Source of the DNA: Allobosea sp. UNC402CLCol
GTDB taxonomy: Bacteria > Pseudomonadota > Alphaproteobacteria > Rhizobiales > Beijerinckiaceae
Reading direction: 5' to 3'
Assembly (NCBI RefSeq): GCF_000745475.1
Contig: NZ_JQJJ01000003.1
Span: 1 to 64,000 of the forward strand
DNA: 64,000 nt
Part shown: positions 35,144 to 44,532 of the stretch, piece after piece
Layout: the number at the start of each line of letters is the position of its first letter
Position numbering within the stretch: the stretch's first letter is position 1
Notes under the pieces: model-generated
What the model saw: only the letters and a program-made list of their open reading frames with translations
The model's database searches: none
Told to the model about the DNA's origin: nothing
Made by a program: the position numbers and the translations under genes

Positions 35144-37084
35144 ATGACTTCTCACGACCAGCCCAAGGCCAGCGGCTTCAGGCCCCCTGCCGTTCCCGAT
35201 GTCGACGTGCACGGCTTCTGGGGAGCACGCATCGATGCGGTCGTCGATCGCACGGCGATGATCCTCTACGACCGCTGCGTCGCCGCCGGCATGTTCGACC
35301 AGATCGACCCGACGCGGCCGGTGCCGGAGGTGAAGATGCCCTGGCACCTTCGCTCGGACGGCACGCCTGACACGGTCAACGTCCAGATGTTCTGGGACTC
35401 CGATGTCGCCAAGGTGATCGAGACCGCAGCCTATGCGCTCTATCGCAAGCCCAATGCCGATCTCGAGGCGAAGATGGATGCAATCATCGAGATGTTCGCG
35501 GGCCTCCAGCAGCCCGACGGCTACATGAACTCCTGGTTCGTCCGGATGCAGCCGGGCCAGCGCTGGACGAATCTGCGCGATTGTCACGAACTCTATTGCG
35601 CCGGCCATCTGATGGAGGCGGCGGTGGCCTATTTCCATGCCACCGGCAAGCGCAGGCTGCTAGACGTGATGTGCCGCTATGCCGATCATATCGACGCGAC
35701 CTTCGGGGCCACCCCCGATAAGAGGCCCGGCTATTGCGGACATGAGGAGATCGAGCTTGCGCTGGTCCGGCTCGGCCGCGCCACCGGCGAGCAGCGCTAT
35801 CTCGACTTGGCCCGCTATTTCGTCGAGCAGCGTGGCCAGCAGCCGCACTATTTCGATGCCGAGGCAGCGGCACGCGGCGTAGATCCGGCGCAATGGCGCC
35901 ACAAGACCTATCTTTACAACCAGTCACATCTGCCGGTGCGCGAGCAGGGCAAGGTCGTCGGCCATGCGGTCCGGGCTATGTATCTCTATTCGGGTATGGC
36001 CGATGTCGCGACCGAGTTCGGTGACGATAGCCTGACGGATGCACTCAACCGGCTCTGGGAGGATCTGACGTCGAAGCAGATGTATGTCACGGGCGGCATC
36101 GGCCCGGCGGCCAGCAACGAAGGCTTTACCGACTATTACGACCTGCCCAACGAGAGCGCCTATGCCGAGACTTGCGCGGCGGTGGCGCTGGTGATGTGGG
36201 CGAGCCGTATGCTCGGACGCGGACCCGACCGGCGCTATGCCGACATCATGGAACAGGCGCTCTATAACGGCGCCCTTTCGGGTCTCTCCATCGACGGCTC
36301 GCGCTTCTTCTACGATAATCCGCTGGAGAGCCGCGGCGGCCACCACCGCTGGACCTGGCATCGCTGCCCCTGCTGCCCGCCCAACATCGCCCGCACGGTT
36401 ACGGCCATAGGCAGTTACATGTATGGCGTTTCGGCGGACGGCATCGCCGTACATCTCTACGGTGCCAGCACGGCGCGCCTCAGCGTCGGCGCGACGCGCG
36501 TGATACTCACGCAGGTCACGAACTATCCGGCTGACGGAAAAGTGGCGGTCACCATCGGGCTGGAGCGGCCCGCGCAGTTTACCTTGTTCCTGAGAGTGCC
36601 CAGTTGGTGTGACCAGGCCGCCGTCACGCTGAACGGCGAGGCCCTCGCGATAACGGGAACGGATGACGGCTATGTGCATCTGTCGCGCGAATGGAAGGAT
36701 GGCGATCGGCTCGCGCTCGACCTGCCGATGCCGGTGCGCGCGCTCTATGCCCACCCGGCGGTCAAGGCCGATCTGGGCCGGGTCGCAATCGCGCGCGGCC
36801 CGCTGATCTATTGCGCCGAGGAGGTCGACAATGTCGCCGACCTCAACGCTCTCGTCGTGCCGGCAGACCTTTCGGCTGCAAAGACGGTTCCGGTTCCCGA
36901 TCTCGGCGGGGCGATGGCCATCGATCTGCAGGTGTTGCGCGAGCAGTGGCCGCGACGGGAAGGACGGCTCTACGATGCGCATCCGCCGGATTATGCCGCC
37001 ACGACGGCGCGCCTCGTGCCCTATCACCTCTGGGACAATCGCGATCCCGGGGAGATGCTGGTCTGGATCAGGAGCGGCCGGTGA
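35144..37084 (+). CDS. GH127-family glycoside hydrolase, probable beta-L-arabinofuranosidase (DUF1680)
   Basis: It has 646 residues and no signal peptide, so it acts in the cytoplasm on imported substrate. The GH127 (alpha/alpha)6 barrel is visible with its active-site signatures: [37 protein letters not shown] (the conserved Glu), and [18 protein letters not shown], which carries the Cys cluster. In the characterised enzyme HypBA1 of this family a Cys of this cluster is the nucleophile and the others, with a Glu, bind zinc. The C-terminal part is a beta-sandwich. It sits between the permeases and the ATPase of one operon, arguing that it hydrolyses the transported arabinofuranoside. Confidence 0.92.
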   Translation: MTSHDQPKASGFRPPAVPDVDVHGFWGARIDAVVDRTAMILYDRCVAAGMFDQIDPTRPVPEVKMPWHLRSDGTPDTVNVQMFWDSDVAKVIETAAYALYRKPNADLEAKMDAIIEMFAGLQQPDGYMNSWFVRMQPGQRWTNLRDCHELYCAGHLMEAAVAYFHATGKRRLLDVMCRYADHIDATFGATPDKRPGYCGHEEIELALVRLGRATGEQRYLDLARYFVEQRGQQPHYFDAEAAARGVDPAQWRHKTYLYNQSHLPVREQGKVVGHAVRAMYLYSGMADVATEFGDDSLTDALNRLWEDLTSKQMYVTGGIGPAASNEGFTDYYDLPNESAYAETCAAVALVMWASRMLGRGPDRRYADIMEQALYNGALSGLSIDGSRFFYDNPLESRGGHHRWTWHRCPCCPPNIARTVTAIGSYMYGVSADGIAVHLYGASTARLSVGATRVILTQVTNYPADGKVAVTIGLERPAQFTLFLRVPSWCDQAAVTLNGEALAITGTDDGYVHLSREWKDGDRLALDLPMPVRALYAHPAVKADLGRVAIARGPLIYCAEEVDNVADLNALVVPADLSAAKTVPVPDLGGAMAIDLQVLREQWPRREGRLYDAHPPDYAATTARLVPYHLWDNRDPGEMLVWIRSGR

Positions 37085-38196
37085 GCGCGCAACACAGCCA
37101 GGCACCAGACAAGGCCACCATCGAGCTCAAGGGCGTTCGCAAGAGCTTCGGCTCGGTCGACGTCATTCATGACCTCGACTTAAAGATCGCAGGCGGCGAG
37201 TTTATCGTTTTCGTCGGCCCGTCCGGCTGCGGCAAGTCGACCCTGCTGCGCATGATCGCAGGGCTTGAAGAGGTCACGGACGGCGACATCCTAATCGCAG
37301 GCCGCGACGTCACCGATCTCGACCCGGCCAAGCGCGGCATCGCCATGGTCTTCCAATCCTATGCGCTCTACCCGCATATGAGCGTCCGCGAGAACCTTGC
37401 CTTTGGACTTGAGATCGCCCGAACGTCGGCCGCGGAAATCAAGCGGCAAGTCGAGGCGGCGGCCGAGATCCTCAAGATCGGGCCATTGCTGGACCGCCGG
37501 CCGGGCCAGCTCTCGGGTGGTCAAAGGCAGCGCGTCGCGATCGGGCGCGCGATCGTGCGAAAGCCGCTGGTCTTCCTGTTCGACGAGCCGCTGAGCAATC
37601 TCGACGCCGAGCTGCGCGTCAGCATGCGCGTCGAGATTGCGCGGCTGCATCGCGAGCTCGGCAATACGATGATCTATGTCACACACGATCAGACCGAAGC
37701 GATGACGCTCGCCGATCGCATCGTGGTGCTCCGTGACGGCAGGATCGAGCAAGTCGGTTCGCCGCGGGAAGTTTACGAGAACCCTGCCAACCTCTTCGTC
37801 GCCGGCTTCATCGGATCGCCGCGCATGAACATTATTGACGGAATCTGCCTGGCGGCGAACCGCCTCAGCATTGCGGGAACGGAGATCGAACTTGATCGAC
37901 CCCTGCCTGCCGCTCCGCAGGAAGCGATCAAGCTCGGCATCCGCCCCGAGCACTGGCTGATTACGGACAAGCAAGCTGACGCGCTGCCGGCACAGGTCGA
38001 GTTCGCGGAATATCTCGGCAGCACGCAATACGTACATTGCAGGCTTGCTAACGGCGAGCTTGTGACGATCGAGCAGCGCGGCGGGACGGATGCCAAGCCT
38101 GGCGAACGTCTATGGTTGAACTGCCACCAGGCTGCCCTGAAGATTTTTTCGATGTCCGGAGAGGCAAGGAGACGTGTTCCAGCACCAATTGAATGA
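37081..38196 (+). CDS. CUT1 ABC transporter ATPase (UgpC/MalK-like)
   Basis: It has 371 residues from the GTG at 37081 that overlaps the GH127 stop (GTGA). Walker [20 protein letters not shown]-loop [13 protein letters not shown], signature [15 protein letters not shown], Walker [16 protein letters not shown] and H-loop [14 protein letters not shown] are all intact. The C-terminal MalK-type regulatory/TOBE part (about 240-365) includes [10 protein letters not shown] and [10 protein letters not shown]. It energises the permeases at 33326-35112. A dedicated ATPase at the end of the operon makes this a self-sufficient sugar import and hydrolysis unit. Confidence 0.94.
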   Translation: MSAQHSQAPDKATIELKGVRKSFGSVDVIHDLDLKIAGGEFIVFVGPSGCGKSTLLRMIAGLEEVTDGDILIAGRDVTDLDPAKRGIAMVFQSYALYPHMSVRENLAFGLEIARTSAAEIKRQVEAAAEILKIGPLLDRRPGQLSGGQRQRVAIGRAIVRKPLVFLFDEPLSNLDAELRVSMRVEIARLHRELGNTMIYVTHDQTEAMTLADRIVVLRDGRIEQVGSPREVYENPANLFVAGFIGSPRMNIIDGICLAANRLSIAGTEIELDRPLPAAPQEAIKLGIRPEHWLITDKQADALPAQVEFAEYLGSTQYVHCRLANGELVTIEQRGGTDAKPGERLWLNCHQAALKIFSMSGEARRRVPAPIE

Positions 38197-38479
38197 GCTG
38201 CCATATTACCGGGCATGTGCCGGATAACGTCCGAATTCTCGGTTCGCCAAGGGCATGCCTAAGAAGTCCGCTCTCTGTCTGAGCCACAATCCGCAGCCTC
38301 CGGTACCCGCCGCTCTAAGAACAGTCGGCTTGGGGCGGTTCCCGTAAACGAAGAGTTGGACGGCGAAGGCCCGCTTTCGGGCAATGAGCCAGTGTCTGCT
38401 TCTAGCGGATACCGTTAAAAAGTCGGTCTGGCGAGTGCCGACGGCCGGTTTCAGGTTTGACGGGTCGAAGCCCGAGCCC
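38197..38479. other. Region after the sugar operon, no gene supported
   Basis: About 280 bases, extending in effect to 39028 apart from one weak small gene candidate at 38480-38731. Short frames exist on both strands without recognisable content, and no classical terminator follows the ATPase gene. Confidence 0.4.
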
Positions 38480-38731
38480 TCAGGCGGCCCTGTTCGTCGG
38501 TCCGCTGTTCGTGGCGGTCGAGCCATCGAAGGCCAGTGCCCCGCATTCATGTTCCCGATGTCGTATGTCTTGTAGCCCCATGATGATGTCTCGAAGTTTC
38601 TGGGCGCCGGCCCCGATATGAATACGGGATAGATCGGCGTCTGGACCGTACTCGCTTTCATACTGCCCCGTAGCGGTAATCCCGACAGCGGCTCCAACCG
38701 ATCGCCTGCCCCCTCGTACGGGACGCTGCAC
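38480..38731 (-). CDS. Hypothetical 83-residue protein
   Basis: It starts with GTG at 38731, preceded on the minus strand by AGGAAGG at 8-base spacing. The sequence (AVGITATGQYESEYGPDADL, then SRIHIGAGAQKLRDIIMGLQ and DIRHREHECGALAF) looks protein-like, with an amphipathic helix around KLRDIIMGLQDIRHREHE, unlike the Arg/Pro-rich noise nearby. I recognise no family. It lies in the 830-base interval between the sugar ATPase gene and the KGG-repeat gene. Weakly supported. Confidence 0.35.
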   Translation of the reverse strand: MQRPVRGGRRSVGAAVGITATGQYESEYGPDADLSRIHIGAGAQKLRDIIMGLQDIRHREHECGALAFDGSTATNSGPTNRAA

Positions 38732-39028
38732 GAGTGTTTCCTTCCTGAACTTTACGATTCTTTGGCGTCAGCGCACCAATCCTTGTGTCCTGGGAACGAA
38801 AGAACGGCCGGCTGGTTGGCGCCGCTTTGAATTGCGGCACACGCAATCCACCTATGAAGCTTGGCAATAAGTCAGAGCATAAAAAACAAGCGATATCAAA
38901 TGGTTAATTGTCTTTTTTCGCGCAGCGTCAGGGGTCTTCTTTGCCAAGGAACAGTCGGCCATCGGCATCGTTGGTCGGGAAGTGGATGCGACGCATCCGC
39001 TACCACCAGAAACCAATGGAGTGAGCAA

Positions 39029-39328
39029 ATGGCTAATCAGTCAGAACGTGGCTTCGCGTCCATGGATGACGACAAGCAGCGGGATATCGCCTCTAAGGGT
39101 GGCCAGAGTGTGCCGGCCGAAAAGCGCAGCTTCTCTCAGGATCACGAACTGGCCTCCGAGGCCGGCCGCAAGGGCGGCGAGCATAGCGGAGGAGGCAATC
39201 GCCAGCAGCAGGCTCGCGATGACGACCGAAACCAGCAGGGCAGTGGTGGTCAGCGCGGGGGCTCAGGGAACTTCGCCAACGACCGCGAGCGCGCCTCTGA
39301 AGCCGGGCGGAAGGGCGGCCAGCATTAA
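39029..39328 (+). CDS. KGG-repeat general stress protein
   Basis: It has 99 residues from the ATG at 39029. It is hydrophilic, low-complexity and probably disordered, with three KGG repeats: MDDDKQRDIASKGGQSVPAE, HELASEAGRKGGEHSGGG and DRERASEAGRKGGQH. The repeat with its preceding acidic and basic helix is the signature of the GsiB/LEA-like stress-induced proteins. Between repeats 2 and 3 lies a Gln/Asp/Gly-rich spacer. Such proteins accumulate in stationary phase and on desiccation under general-stress control. A terminator follows at 39419, so it is monocistronic. Confidence 0.88.
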   Translation: MANQSERGFASMDDDKQRDIASKGGQSVPAEKRSFSQDHELASEAGRKGGEHSGGGNRQQQARDDDRNQQGSGGQRGGSGNFANDRERASEAGRKGGQH

Positions 39329-39418
39329 CTCAGCTGCACATGCTGATCTGCTTTGGCGAGGTCGGGCTTGGCCCCAAGCACTAAAGCCAATTCAGTTCAG
39401 CAGGTGAAACCAACTTGG

Positions 39419-39450
39419 CCCCGTCAGCTCCCGATGGCGGGGTCATTTTT
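39419..39450 (+). terminator. Rho-independent terminator downstream of the KGG-repeat gene
   Basis: CCCCGTCA (39419-39426) pairs with TGGCGGGG (39435-39442, one G-U pair) and is followed by TCATTTTT. It lies 90 bases after the KGG gene stop. Confidence 0.7.
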
Positions 39451-39960
39451 GTGTCTGGTTGCGTTTGATCGCTTTTTCATCGTCACCAGCGGTCCGGCCT
39501 GGCACGATCGCTCCCGGCATGACTTCGCCAATGTCGGCCTGGGACGACTTCTCCGGCAAGGAACGGTCGTCGATTATTTCGTCGCCTATGCGCAGAAGAT
39601 CGCGGCGCGGATCAGATGGCACCGCGGCGAGATAGGTCTGCGGGGCTCTTAGTGATCAGCGCCCCATCGGGTCGGCCGCGAAGGCGAGGCGATGATTGCG
39701 GAAATGGCGCTCGTCGCGGGATGCGGAATGGAGCGATGGACGTCAGGGGATGGCCCGGATGTTGTGGTCGGCGCCATCGGATATGGGATCATCAGCGCGC
39801 CGGCGCGAAGGCGGCGAAACCACAGGCTTGAGAAACGGGTGCGCTCGAAACAACTCAGCAGTCCCGATGCCGGGAAAACTGGCATCCTGATATTGGTGAC
39901 CGATCAAGCCTGATGAAAAGCTGCCAGCGATCGCCGTATGCTGGAAAGGCGGGCACCCGC
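39451..39960. other. Intergenic stretch, no gene supported
   Basis: About 510 bases between the KGG terminator and the end of the RES toxin gene. Small overlapping frames on both strands have no motif. Nothing here was recognised. Confidence 0.4.
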
Positions 39961-40653
39961 CTACAAGGGGCCCTCGATGGCTGGTGTGGGCGTCCCCCTC
40001 CAAGTCATGCGGTATACGGCTCCCTGCCTCACTGACTGCACAGCTGCCGGCCGGAGGGCAACGAGGCATGTGCCGCCAGTGTGCCGCACTGAAGGATAGA
40101 TAATCCCGTTGAGGCCCGCCGCGCGAGCGCTGTCGGCGAGCGCGTTTCCGATCGGATAGGCCTTGGCCTTTTCGGGGTTGAGTGAGGGATGGTCAGGCAC
40201 CTGCCGAAGATCGAGGAACTCGCCGGCAAGGCTACAAAACATCTCCGCATAATCGACGGTGGCATTGTAGTCACCCGCGTCAGCGAGCGCATTCGTCAGG
40301 TGATACCCGACTTCCCGGAGGCATGTGGTCACGTCGAGGGCTGCATACCAAGCGCCGCGCTCGGCTCCATTGAAACGGTTGGGCTCCTGCGGCTTGGCAT
40401 AGGCGAAGGATGCGTTGATGAAGTGAGCGTGGGGAACGTCATAGACAAGCTCGTTGGCGGCCAATCCAGAAATGCCGCGATCCTGTGCGGTCAGTCGGGA
40501 ACTCGTCGCTCCTTCGATCTCCGCGAGAGCTTGGAGTTCGTCCTCATTGTCGACCAGTGGGATGAGTACCGCTGCTCGCAAACGAGCCGTTGTCACCAGT
40601 CGGATGGTCTTGGAGAACGCCTCGGTAACGATCGGCACGTCGTCGATCGACAA
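39961..40653 (-). CDS. RES-domain toxin (NAD+-degrading family)
   Basis: It has 230 residues from a TTG at 40653 that directly abuts the antitoxin stop. The RES domain (about 85-210) shows the three conserved polar sites for which the family is named: Arg in PNRFNGAERGAWYAA, Glu in CLREVGYHLT, and Ser in GIIYPSVRHTGGTCLVALRP. Characterised RES toxins (MbcT, Res) consume NAD+. The N-terminal 80 residues (TIRLVTTARLRAAVLIPLVD, TSSRLTAQDRG) match the longer Res form. With the Xre-type protein encoded upstream it forms a type II Res-Xre module. Confidence 0.9.
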   Translation of the reverse strand: MSIDDVPIVTEAFSKTIRLVTTARLRAAVLIPLVDNEDELQALAEIEGATSSRLTAQDRGISGLAANELVYDVPHAHFINASFAYAKPQEPNRFNGAERGAWYAALDVTTCLREVGYHLTNALADAGDYNATVDYAEMFCSLAGEFLDLRQVPDHPSLNPEKAKAYPIGNALADSARAAGLNGIIYPSVRHTGGTCLVALRPAAVQSVRQGAVYRMTWRGTPTPAIEGPL

Positions 40654-41082
40654 TCACAAGCCTCCGCGAACCGCATCGACATATCGGCGCACTTCCAGCA
40701 TCTGCGGAATTCCGCCTTTCAGCATCGACTCGATTGGACTCAATCGACCAAAAAGAGGTCCTTTGTTTTCGAGCTTGGGCCAGAGATCGGCCATGTCGTC
40801 GGCAAACAGGAGGTGAAGCCCCTTATAGATGCCGACCATCGCAGAAATGCGCGTGAGTTGGTCCTGGCTGAGGGACTTGTCCTTTCCCTCCTGCTTCAGA
40901 CGTTCCCAAGTGCTCGTCGATACGTCGAGCAGCGCTGCCGCCTGCTGACCCGTGAGCCCCCAGTGCTCGACGAGACGCTTGTAGGCCTTGAGCGCTACCT
41001 TCGAGAGCCTGGTACGATCGGACGCAACAGAGAAGTCCTGTCGCTCCGGCAGGGCGGGAATGGGGATCGCAGCTGCTAGCAT
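40654..41082 (-). CDS. Xre/MbcA/ParS-type antitoxin (DUF2384)
   Basis: It has 142 residues from the ATG at 41082, chosen for the GGAG six bases before it; ATGs at 41097 and 41094 lie inside an inverted repeat. The N-terminal Xre HTH spans about 30-90 (LSKVALKAYKRLVEHWGLTG, QQAAALLDVSTSTWERLKQE). The C-terminal toxin-binding domain (about 90-142) has GIYKGLHLLFADDMADLWPK, the GPLFGRLSPIESMLKGGIPQ segment and a terminal VRRYVDAVRGGL arm that plugs the toxin site. It blocks the RES protein and should repress the operon at the inverted repeat upstream. Confidence 0.9.
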   Translation of the reverse strand: MLAAAIPIPALPERQDFSVASDRTRLSKVALKAYKRLVEHWGLTGQQAAALLDVSTSTWERLKQEGKDKSLSQDQLTRISAMVGIYKGLHLLFADDMADLWPKLENKGPLFGRLSPIESMLKGGIPQMLEVRRYVDAVRGGL

Positions 41083-41089
41083 GGCTTTC

Positions 41090-41128
41090 TCCATCATTTA
41101 ATGGTATTTCTATACATCAAATGATGGA
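41090..41128. promoter_or_regulatory. 10-bp inverted repeat at the RES/Xre promoter
   Basis: TCCATCATTT (41090-41099) and AAATGATGGA (41119-41128) are exact reverse complements separated by 19 bases that contain an AT-rich core (TATTTCTATACAT). It sits directly upstream of the chosen antitoxin start, at the place expected for autorepression by the Xre dimer. Confidence 0.6.
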
Positions 41129-41370
41129 GACTTGTCGAGATTGCAAGTGAGATCCCGCGGCCGGTGCCACGCGGGCTTTCTCCGCCGAGGTGCTACGTCC
41201 TTGATTTCACGTTTCTCATATGGCGACTATCTCGCTATGACAGCGGGGAGCGGGCCAAGCTATCCGCAACCGTGCAGTAGCGCCCTGACATTGGCATCGC
41301 CAACAAGCGGACCCTTTCGGACTGAGCTGCCGATAATCATTCAGACAAACACTTCGCTTGCCACCCATCA

Positions 41371-41394
41371 ATATATCCGGCATCTTGGATATAT
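41371..41394. promoter_or_regulatory. ArsR operator: ATATATCC inverted repeat
   Basis: ATATATCC (41371-41378) and GGATATAT (41387-41394) form a perfect 8-bp inverted repeat with an 8-base spacer. The right arm runs into the arsR ATG at 41393, so bound repressor would block both transcription and ribosome access. AT-rich dyads of this kind at the start of the gene are typical for SmtB/ArsR family autoregulation. Confidence 0.7.
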
Positions 41395-41728
41395 GGATAA
41401 CTCTCAAGCCATATCTGCTATGGCCGCCCTGGCGCAGCCGACCCGGCTGGACACGTTCAAGCTGCTGGTCAACCGCGAACCCGAAGGAGTACCCGCGGGC
41501 GAACTCGCACGGCTGATCGACGTCCCCCAGAATACGATGTCAGCACATCTTGCCATCCTGGCGCGAGCGGGCCTGATCGTGGGAAAGCGGCAAAGCCGCT
41601 CGATCATTTACCGCGCCGACCTGGAAGGCTTCCGGGGCGTGATCGCCTTCCTGCTGAAGGATTGCTGCGGCGGCCGCGCGGATCTCTGCCAGCCGCTCAT
41701 CGACGAACTTGTTCCCCCCTGCCCCTGA
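41393..41728 (+). CDS. arsR: ArsR-family arsenic-responsive repressor
   Basis: It has 111 residues from the ATG at 41393; longer upstream frames lack conservation. The winged HTH reads AMAALAQPTRLDTFKLLVNR, PAGELARLIDVPQNTMSAHLAILARAGLIVGKRQSRSIIYR. The classical ELCVCDL site is absent. Instead the C-terminus has DCCGGRADLCQ with Cys91, Cys92 and Cys99, the arrangement known for the As(III) site of Acidithiobacillus ferrooxidans ArsR. It represses the ars operon until arsenite binds. A dyad overlapping its start codon is the probable operator. A broken arsC and intact arsH follow. Confidence 0.92.
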   Translation: MDNSQAISAMAALAQPTRLDTFKLLVNREPEGVPAGELARLIDVPQNTMSAHLAILARAGLIVGKRQSRSIIYRADLEGFRGVIAFLLKDCCGGRADLCQPLIDELVPPCP

Positions 41729-41742
41729 AAGCGCGGATCCTG

Positions 41743-41803
41743 GACGTCACCATCTATCACAACCCGCCTGCGGTACGTCTCGCAAGGCGCTCGCGATGCT
41801 CCA
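41743..41803 (+). pseudogene. arsC: arsC (glutaredoxin-type arsenate reductase) N-terminal relic
   Basis: The frame reads DVTIYHNP, then after loss of one base (two bases instead of three at 41767-41768) continues CGTSRKALAML. Joined this is the first strand and active-site Cys loop (IYHNPxCGTSR) of ArsC. There is no ATG (CTG stands in its place at 41740) and similarity ends after about 20 residues, 80 bases before arsH. A relic that shows the operon once was arsR-arsC-arsH. Confidence 0.75.
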
Positions 41804-41892
41804 GAGGACGGCGGCTTCATGCTCGAGCGGTGGGGTTGCCCTGAGGGGCGGCCCTAGTCCGCGACCACCTTGAGAGGGAAGGCCCCCACCGC

Positions 41893-42588
41893 ATGACCGA
41901 TCTTCCGAACGTCGACCTCGATAGCCTCGCCGCGCCCGATCTCGCCCGGCTGGAGCCGGCGGAAAGGGCGTCGCATCCCCCTCGCATCCTACTGCTCTAC
42001 GGGTCGCTTCGGACGCGCTCCTACAGCCGCCTGCAAATCTTGGAGGCCGAGCGCATCCTCCGCCGCCTCGGCGCCGAGACACGAGTGTTCGATCCCGCCG
42101 GCCTGCCGATGCCGGACAGCGTGCCGGCGGACCATCCCAAGGTGAAGGAGCTGCGCGAGCTGGCGTTATGGTCGGAAGGCCAGGTCTGGTGCAGCCCTGA
42201 GCGGCACGGCACGATATCGGGCGTATTCAAGAGCCAAATCGACTGGATACCGCTGGAGCTCGGCTCCGTCCGTCCGACGCAGGGGCGAACGCTGGCAGTG
42301 ATGCAGGTCTCGGGCGGCTCGCAGTCGTTCAATGCGGTCAACGCGCTGCGCGTCCTTGGGCGCTGGATGCGGATGCTGACCATCCCCAACCAATCCTCGG
42401 TCGCCAAGGCTTATCAGGAGTTCGAGGAGACGGGCCGGATGAAGCCGTCCGCCTACTACGATCGAGTCGTCGACGTGATGGAGGAGCTCGTCCGCTTCAC
42501 GCTGCTGACCCGCGACCGTTCGGATTACCTGACGACCCGCTACAGCGAGCGGAAGCATGTCGCCGAGGCGTCAGTAGCCTCTTTATAG
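41893..42588 (+). CDS. arsH: ArsH, NADPH-dependent FMN flavoprotein
   Basis: It has 231 residues. The flavodoxin-like fold has the FMN phosphate loop [20 protein letters not shown], the [20 protein letters not shown] segment, and the strongly conserved [21 protein letters not shown] plus [23 protein letters not shown], all diagnostic of ArsH. ArsH oxidises trivalent organoarsenicals such as methylarsonous acid to the less toxic pentavalent forms using NADPH. It is downstream of arsR and the arsC relic, presumably under the same operator. No arsenite efflux gene (acr3, arsB) was found in the window. Confidence 0.95.
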   Translation: MTDLPNVDLDSLAAPDLARLEPAERASHPPRILLLYGSLRTRSYSRLQILEAERILRRLGAETRVFDPAGLPMPDSVPADHPKVKELRELALWSEGQVWCSPERHGTISGVFKSQIDWIPLELGSVRPTQGRTLAVMQVSGGSQSFNAVNALRVLGRWMRMLTIPNQSSVAKAYQEFEETGRMKPSAYYDRVVDVMEELVRFTLLTRDRSDYLTTRYSERKHVAEASVASL

Positions 42589-42951
42589 CGACCGGAGCCA
42601 GGACGCCGAGAACGCAACAGCTGCGCCAGTTCCAGACATTGGGCCATCGCCGCGAAGCGGACGCTCCGGATCAGTTCGGCCGTGTCAGATGAGGACCCAT
42701 CTCGGCCCACGCGATTGATCCGTACCGAACATGCGACGATGCTCGTACCTACGCGTTCCATTACATTCTACAATGCCGTTCATTCCGGGTCTCGCGTGGG
42801 CGGCTTCGCGTCGGTGAAGGTGCCCTCCTACGCCCAAAGCGGGACCAGATCGCTTGCATCGGTCGTTTGCGCCATCCTAGGATCGCGGCATTGGAATTGC
42901 AGCGGCGCTGCCTGTGCAGCTTTTCGATCGCCTCGAACGAGGAATCACGGC
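42589..42951. other. Intergenic stretch upstream of the peptide-binding protein gene
   Basis: About 360 bases with no supported gene. The coding frame of the next gene stays open backward to 42682 but that part has no conserved content, while a clear signal peptide starts at 42952. Confidence 0.4.
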
Positions 42952-44532
42952 ATGAAGCGTCGGACGTTTCTGGGTGTTGCTGCCGGCGCCGCGGTCTCCG
43001 CGATGGCCAGGCCGGCACTCGCGCAGCGCGCCAGAGTGCTGAAATTCATTCCGGAATCCGATGTCGCGATCGTCGACCCGGTCTGGACGACGGCGACGGT
43101 CACGCGCAATCACGGCTATCTCGTTTTCGACACGCTCTACGGCCAGAACGCCAATTACGATTTCGAGCCCCAGATGGTCGCCGGCCATGCCGTTGAGGAC
43201 GACGGCAAGACCTGGCGATTGACGCTGCGGGAAGGCCTGCGCTTCCATGACGGCGAACCGGTCCGGGCGCAGGATGTGGTGCCGAGCGTGCGCCGCTTCG
43301 CCGCCCGCGATGCTTTCGGCCGCGCCCTGATGGACGCGACGGACGAACTCTCGGTCCAATCCGACCGCGTCGTGAAGTTCCGGCTGAAACGCCCCTTCCC
43401 GCTGCTGCCGGCGGCGCTCGGCAAGACCGGCACCTCGATGCCCTGCATCATGCCCGAGCGCTTCGCCGTCACCGACCCGAACAAGCAGGTCACGGAGATG
43501 ATCGGCAGTGGGCCGTTCCGCTTCAAGGCCAACGAACGCATCCCGGGCGCACTGACCGTCTATGAACGGTTTGCCGACTATGTTCCGCGTGCGGATGGCT
43601 CGGCCACCTTCACCGCGGGCCCGAAGCAGGTTCATTTCGACCGCATCGAATGGCGCATCATTCCCGACCCGCAGACGGCGGCCAATGCGCTCTCCAATGG
43701 CGAGGTCGACTGGTGGCAGAACCCGACGCCGGATCTGCAAGGCACCCTCAAAGGCCGCTCAGGCCTCAAGCTGGAGGGGCTGGACCCGGCCGGCGGCATC
43801 GGCTGCCTGCGCTTCAATGCGTTGCATCCGCCCTTCGACAATCCGGCGATCCGGCGGGCGCTGCTCGGCGCCATCGACCAGGCCGAGTGCATGACGGCGG
43901 TCGCCGGCGACGAGCGCTCGCTCTGGAAGGATCATGTCGGCGTTTTCAGCCCGGACACGCCGATGGCGACGACGGCGGGGACGGAGATCCTTGTCGGCAA
44001 GCGCGATTTCGCCGCCGTCAAGCGCGCACTGGAAGCGGCCGGCTACAAGGGCGAGCGCGTCGTGCTGCTCGACCCGACCGACTATCCCTCGACCCATGCG
44101 CTCGCCGCGGTGGCGGCCGATGCCCTGCAGAAATCCGGCGTGAATGTCGAGCTGGTCTCGACCGACTGGGGCACGGTCGTCCAGCGCCGTGCCAGCCGCC
44201 AACCGGTCGACAAGGGTGGCTGGAGTATCTTCTTCACCTATCTGAACGGCACCAATAATTTCGACCCGGCGAGCCAGCTCGGCATCCGCGGCAATGGCGA
44301 CCAGGCCTGGTTCGGCTGGCCGAAATCACCGCGCCTCGAAGAACTCAGGCTCGACTGGTTCGCCTCCAAGGATCTCGCGACCCAGAAGGCGATCTGCGCC
44401 GAGATTCAGAAGCAGTTCTTCATCGACGTGCCCTATATCCCGCTCGGCGCCTACTATGAGAAGACGGCCTATCGCGGGATCGCGGGCATGCGGATCGGTT
44501 TCGCTCAATTCTACGACGTCAGGCCGCTGTGA
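42952..44532 (+). CDS. ABC peptide-type substrate-binding protein (SBP family 5)
   Basis: It has 526 residues from the ATG at 42952. A Tat-like or Sec signal (MKRRTFLGVAAGAAVSAMAR, cut near ALAQ) precedes a DppA/OppA-type binding protein: AIVDPVWTTATVTRNHGYLVFDTLYG, YDFEPQMVAGHAVEDDGKTWRLTLREGLRFHDGEPVRAQDV (the family signature), and AIRRALLGAIDQAECM. It is the class II extended fold for peptides, opines or nickel chelates. Its own permease genes are absent; the gene is coupled (GTGA overlap) to the M81 peptidase gene, and a full Dpp cassette lies 2 kb downstream on the other strand. Confidence 0.92.
   Translation: MKRRTFLGVAAGAAVSAMARPALAQRARVLKFIPESDVAIVDPVWTTATVTRNHGYLVFDTLYGQNANYDFEPQMVAGHAVEDDGKTWRLTLREGLRFHDGEPVRAQDVVPSVRRFAARDAFGRALMDATDELSVQSDRVVKFRLKRPFPLLPAALGKTGTSMPCIMPERFAVTDPNKQVTEMIGSGPFRFKANERIPGALTVYERFADYVPRADGSATFTAGPKQVHFDRIEWRIIPDPQTAANALSNGEVDWWQNPTPDLQGTLKGRSGLKLEGLDPAGGIGCLRFNALHPPFDNPAIRRALLGAIDQAECMTAVAGDERSLWKDHVGVFSPDTPMATTAGTEILVGKRDFAAVKRALEAAGYKGERVVLLDPTDYPSTHALAAVAADALQKSGVNVELVSTDWGTVVQRRASRQPVDKGGWSIFFTYLNGTNNFDPASQLGIRGNGDQAWFGWPKSPRLEELRLDWFASKDLATQKAICAEIQKQFFIDVPYIPLGAYYEKTAYRGIAGMRIGFAQFYDVRPL

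Noticed and set aside
36691..37080. 130-codon upstream extension of the sugar ATPase gene
   Set aside because: It overlaps the GH127 gene in another frame; the ATPase family starts at the GTG at 37081, which is coupled to the GH127 stop.
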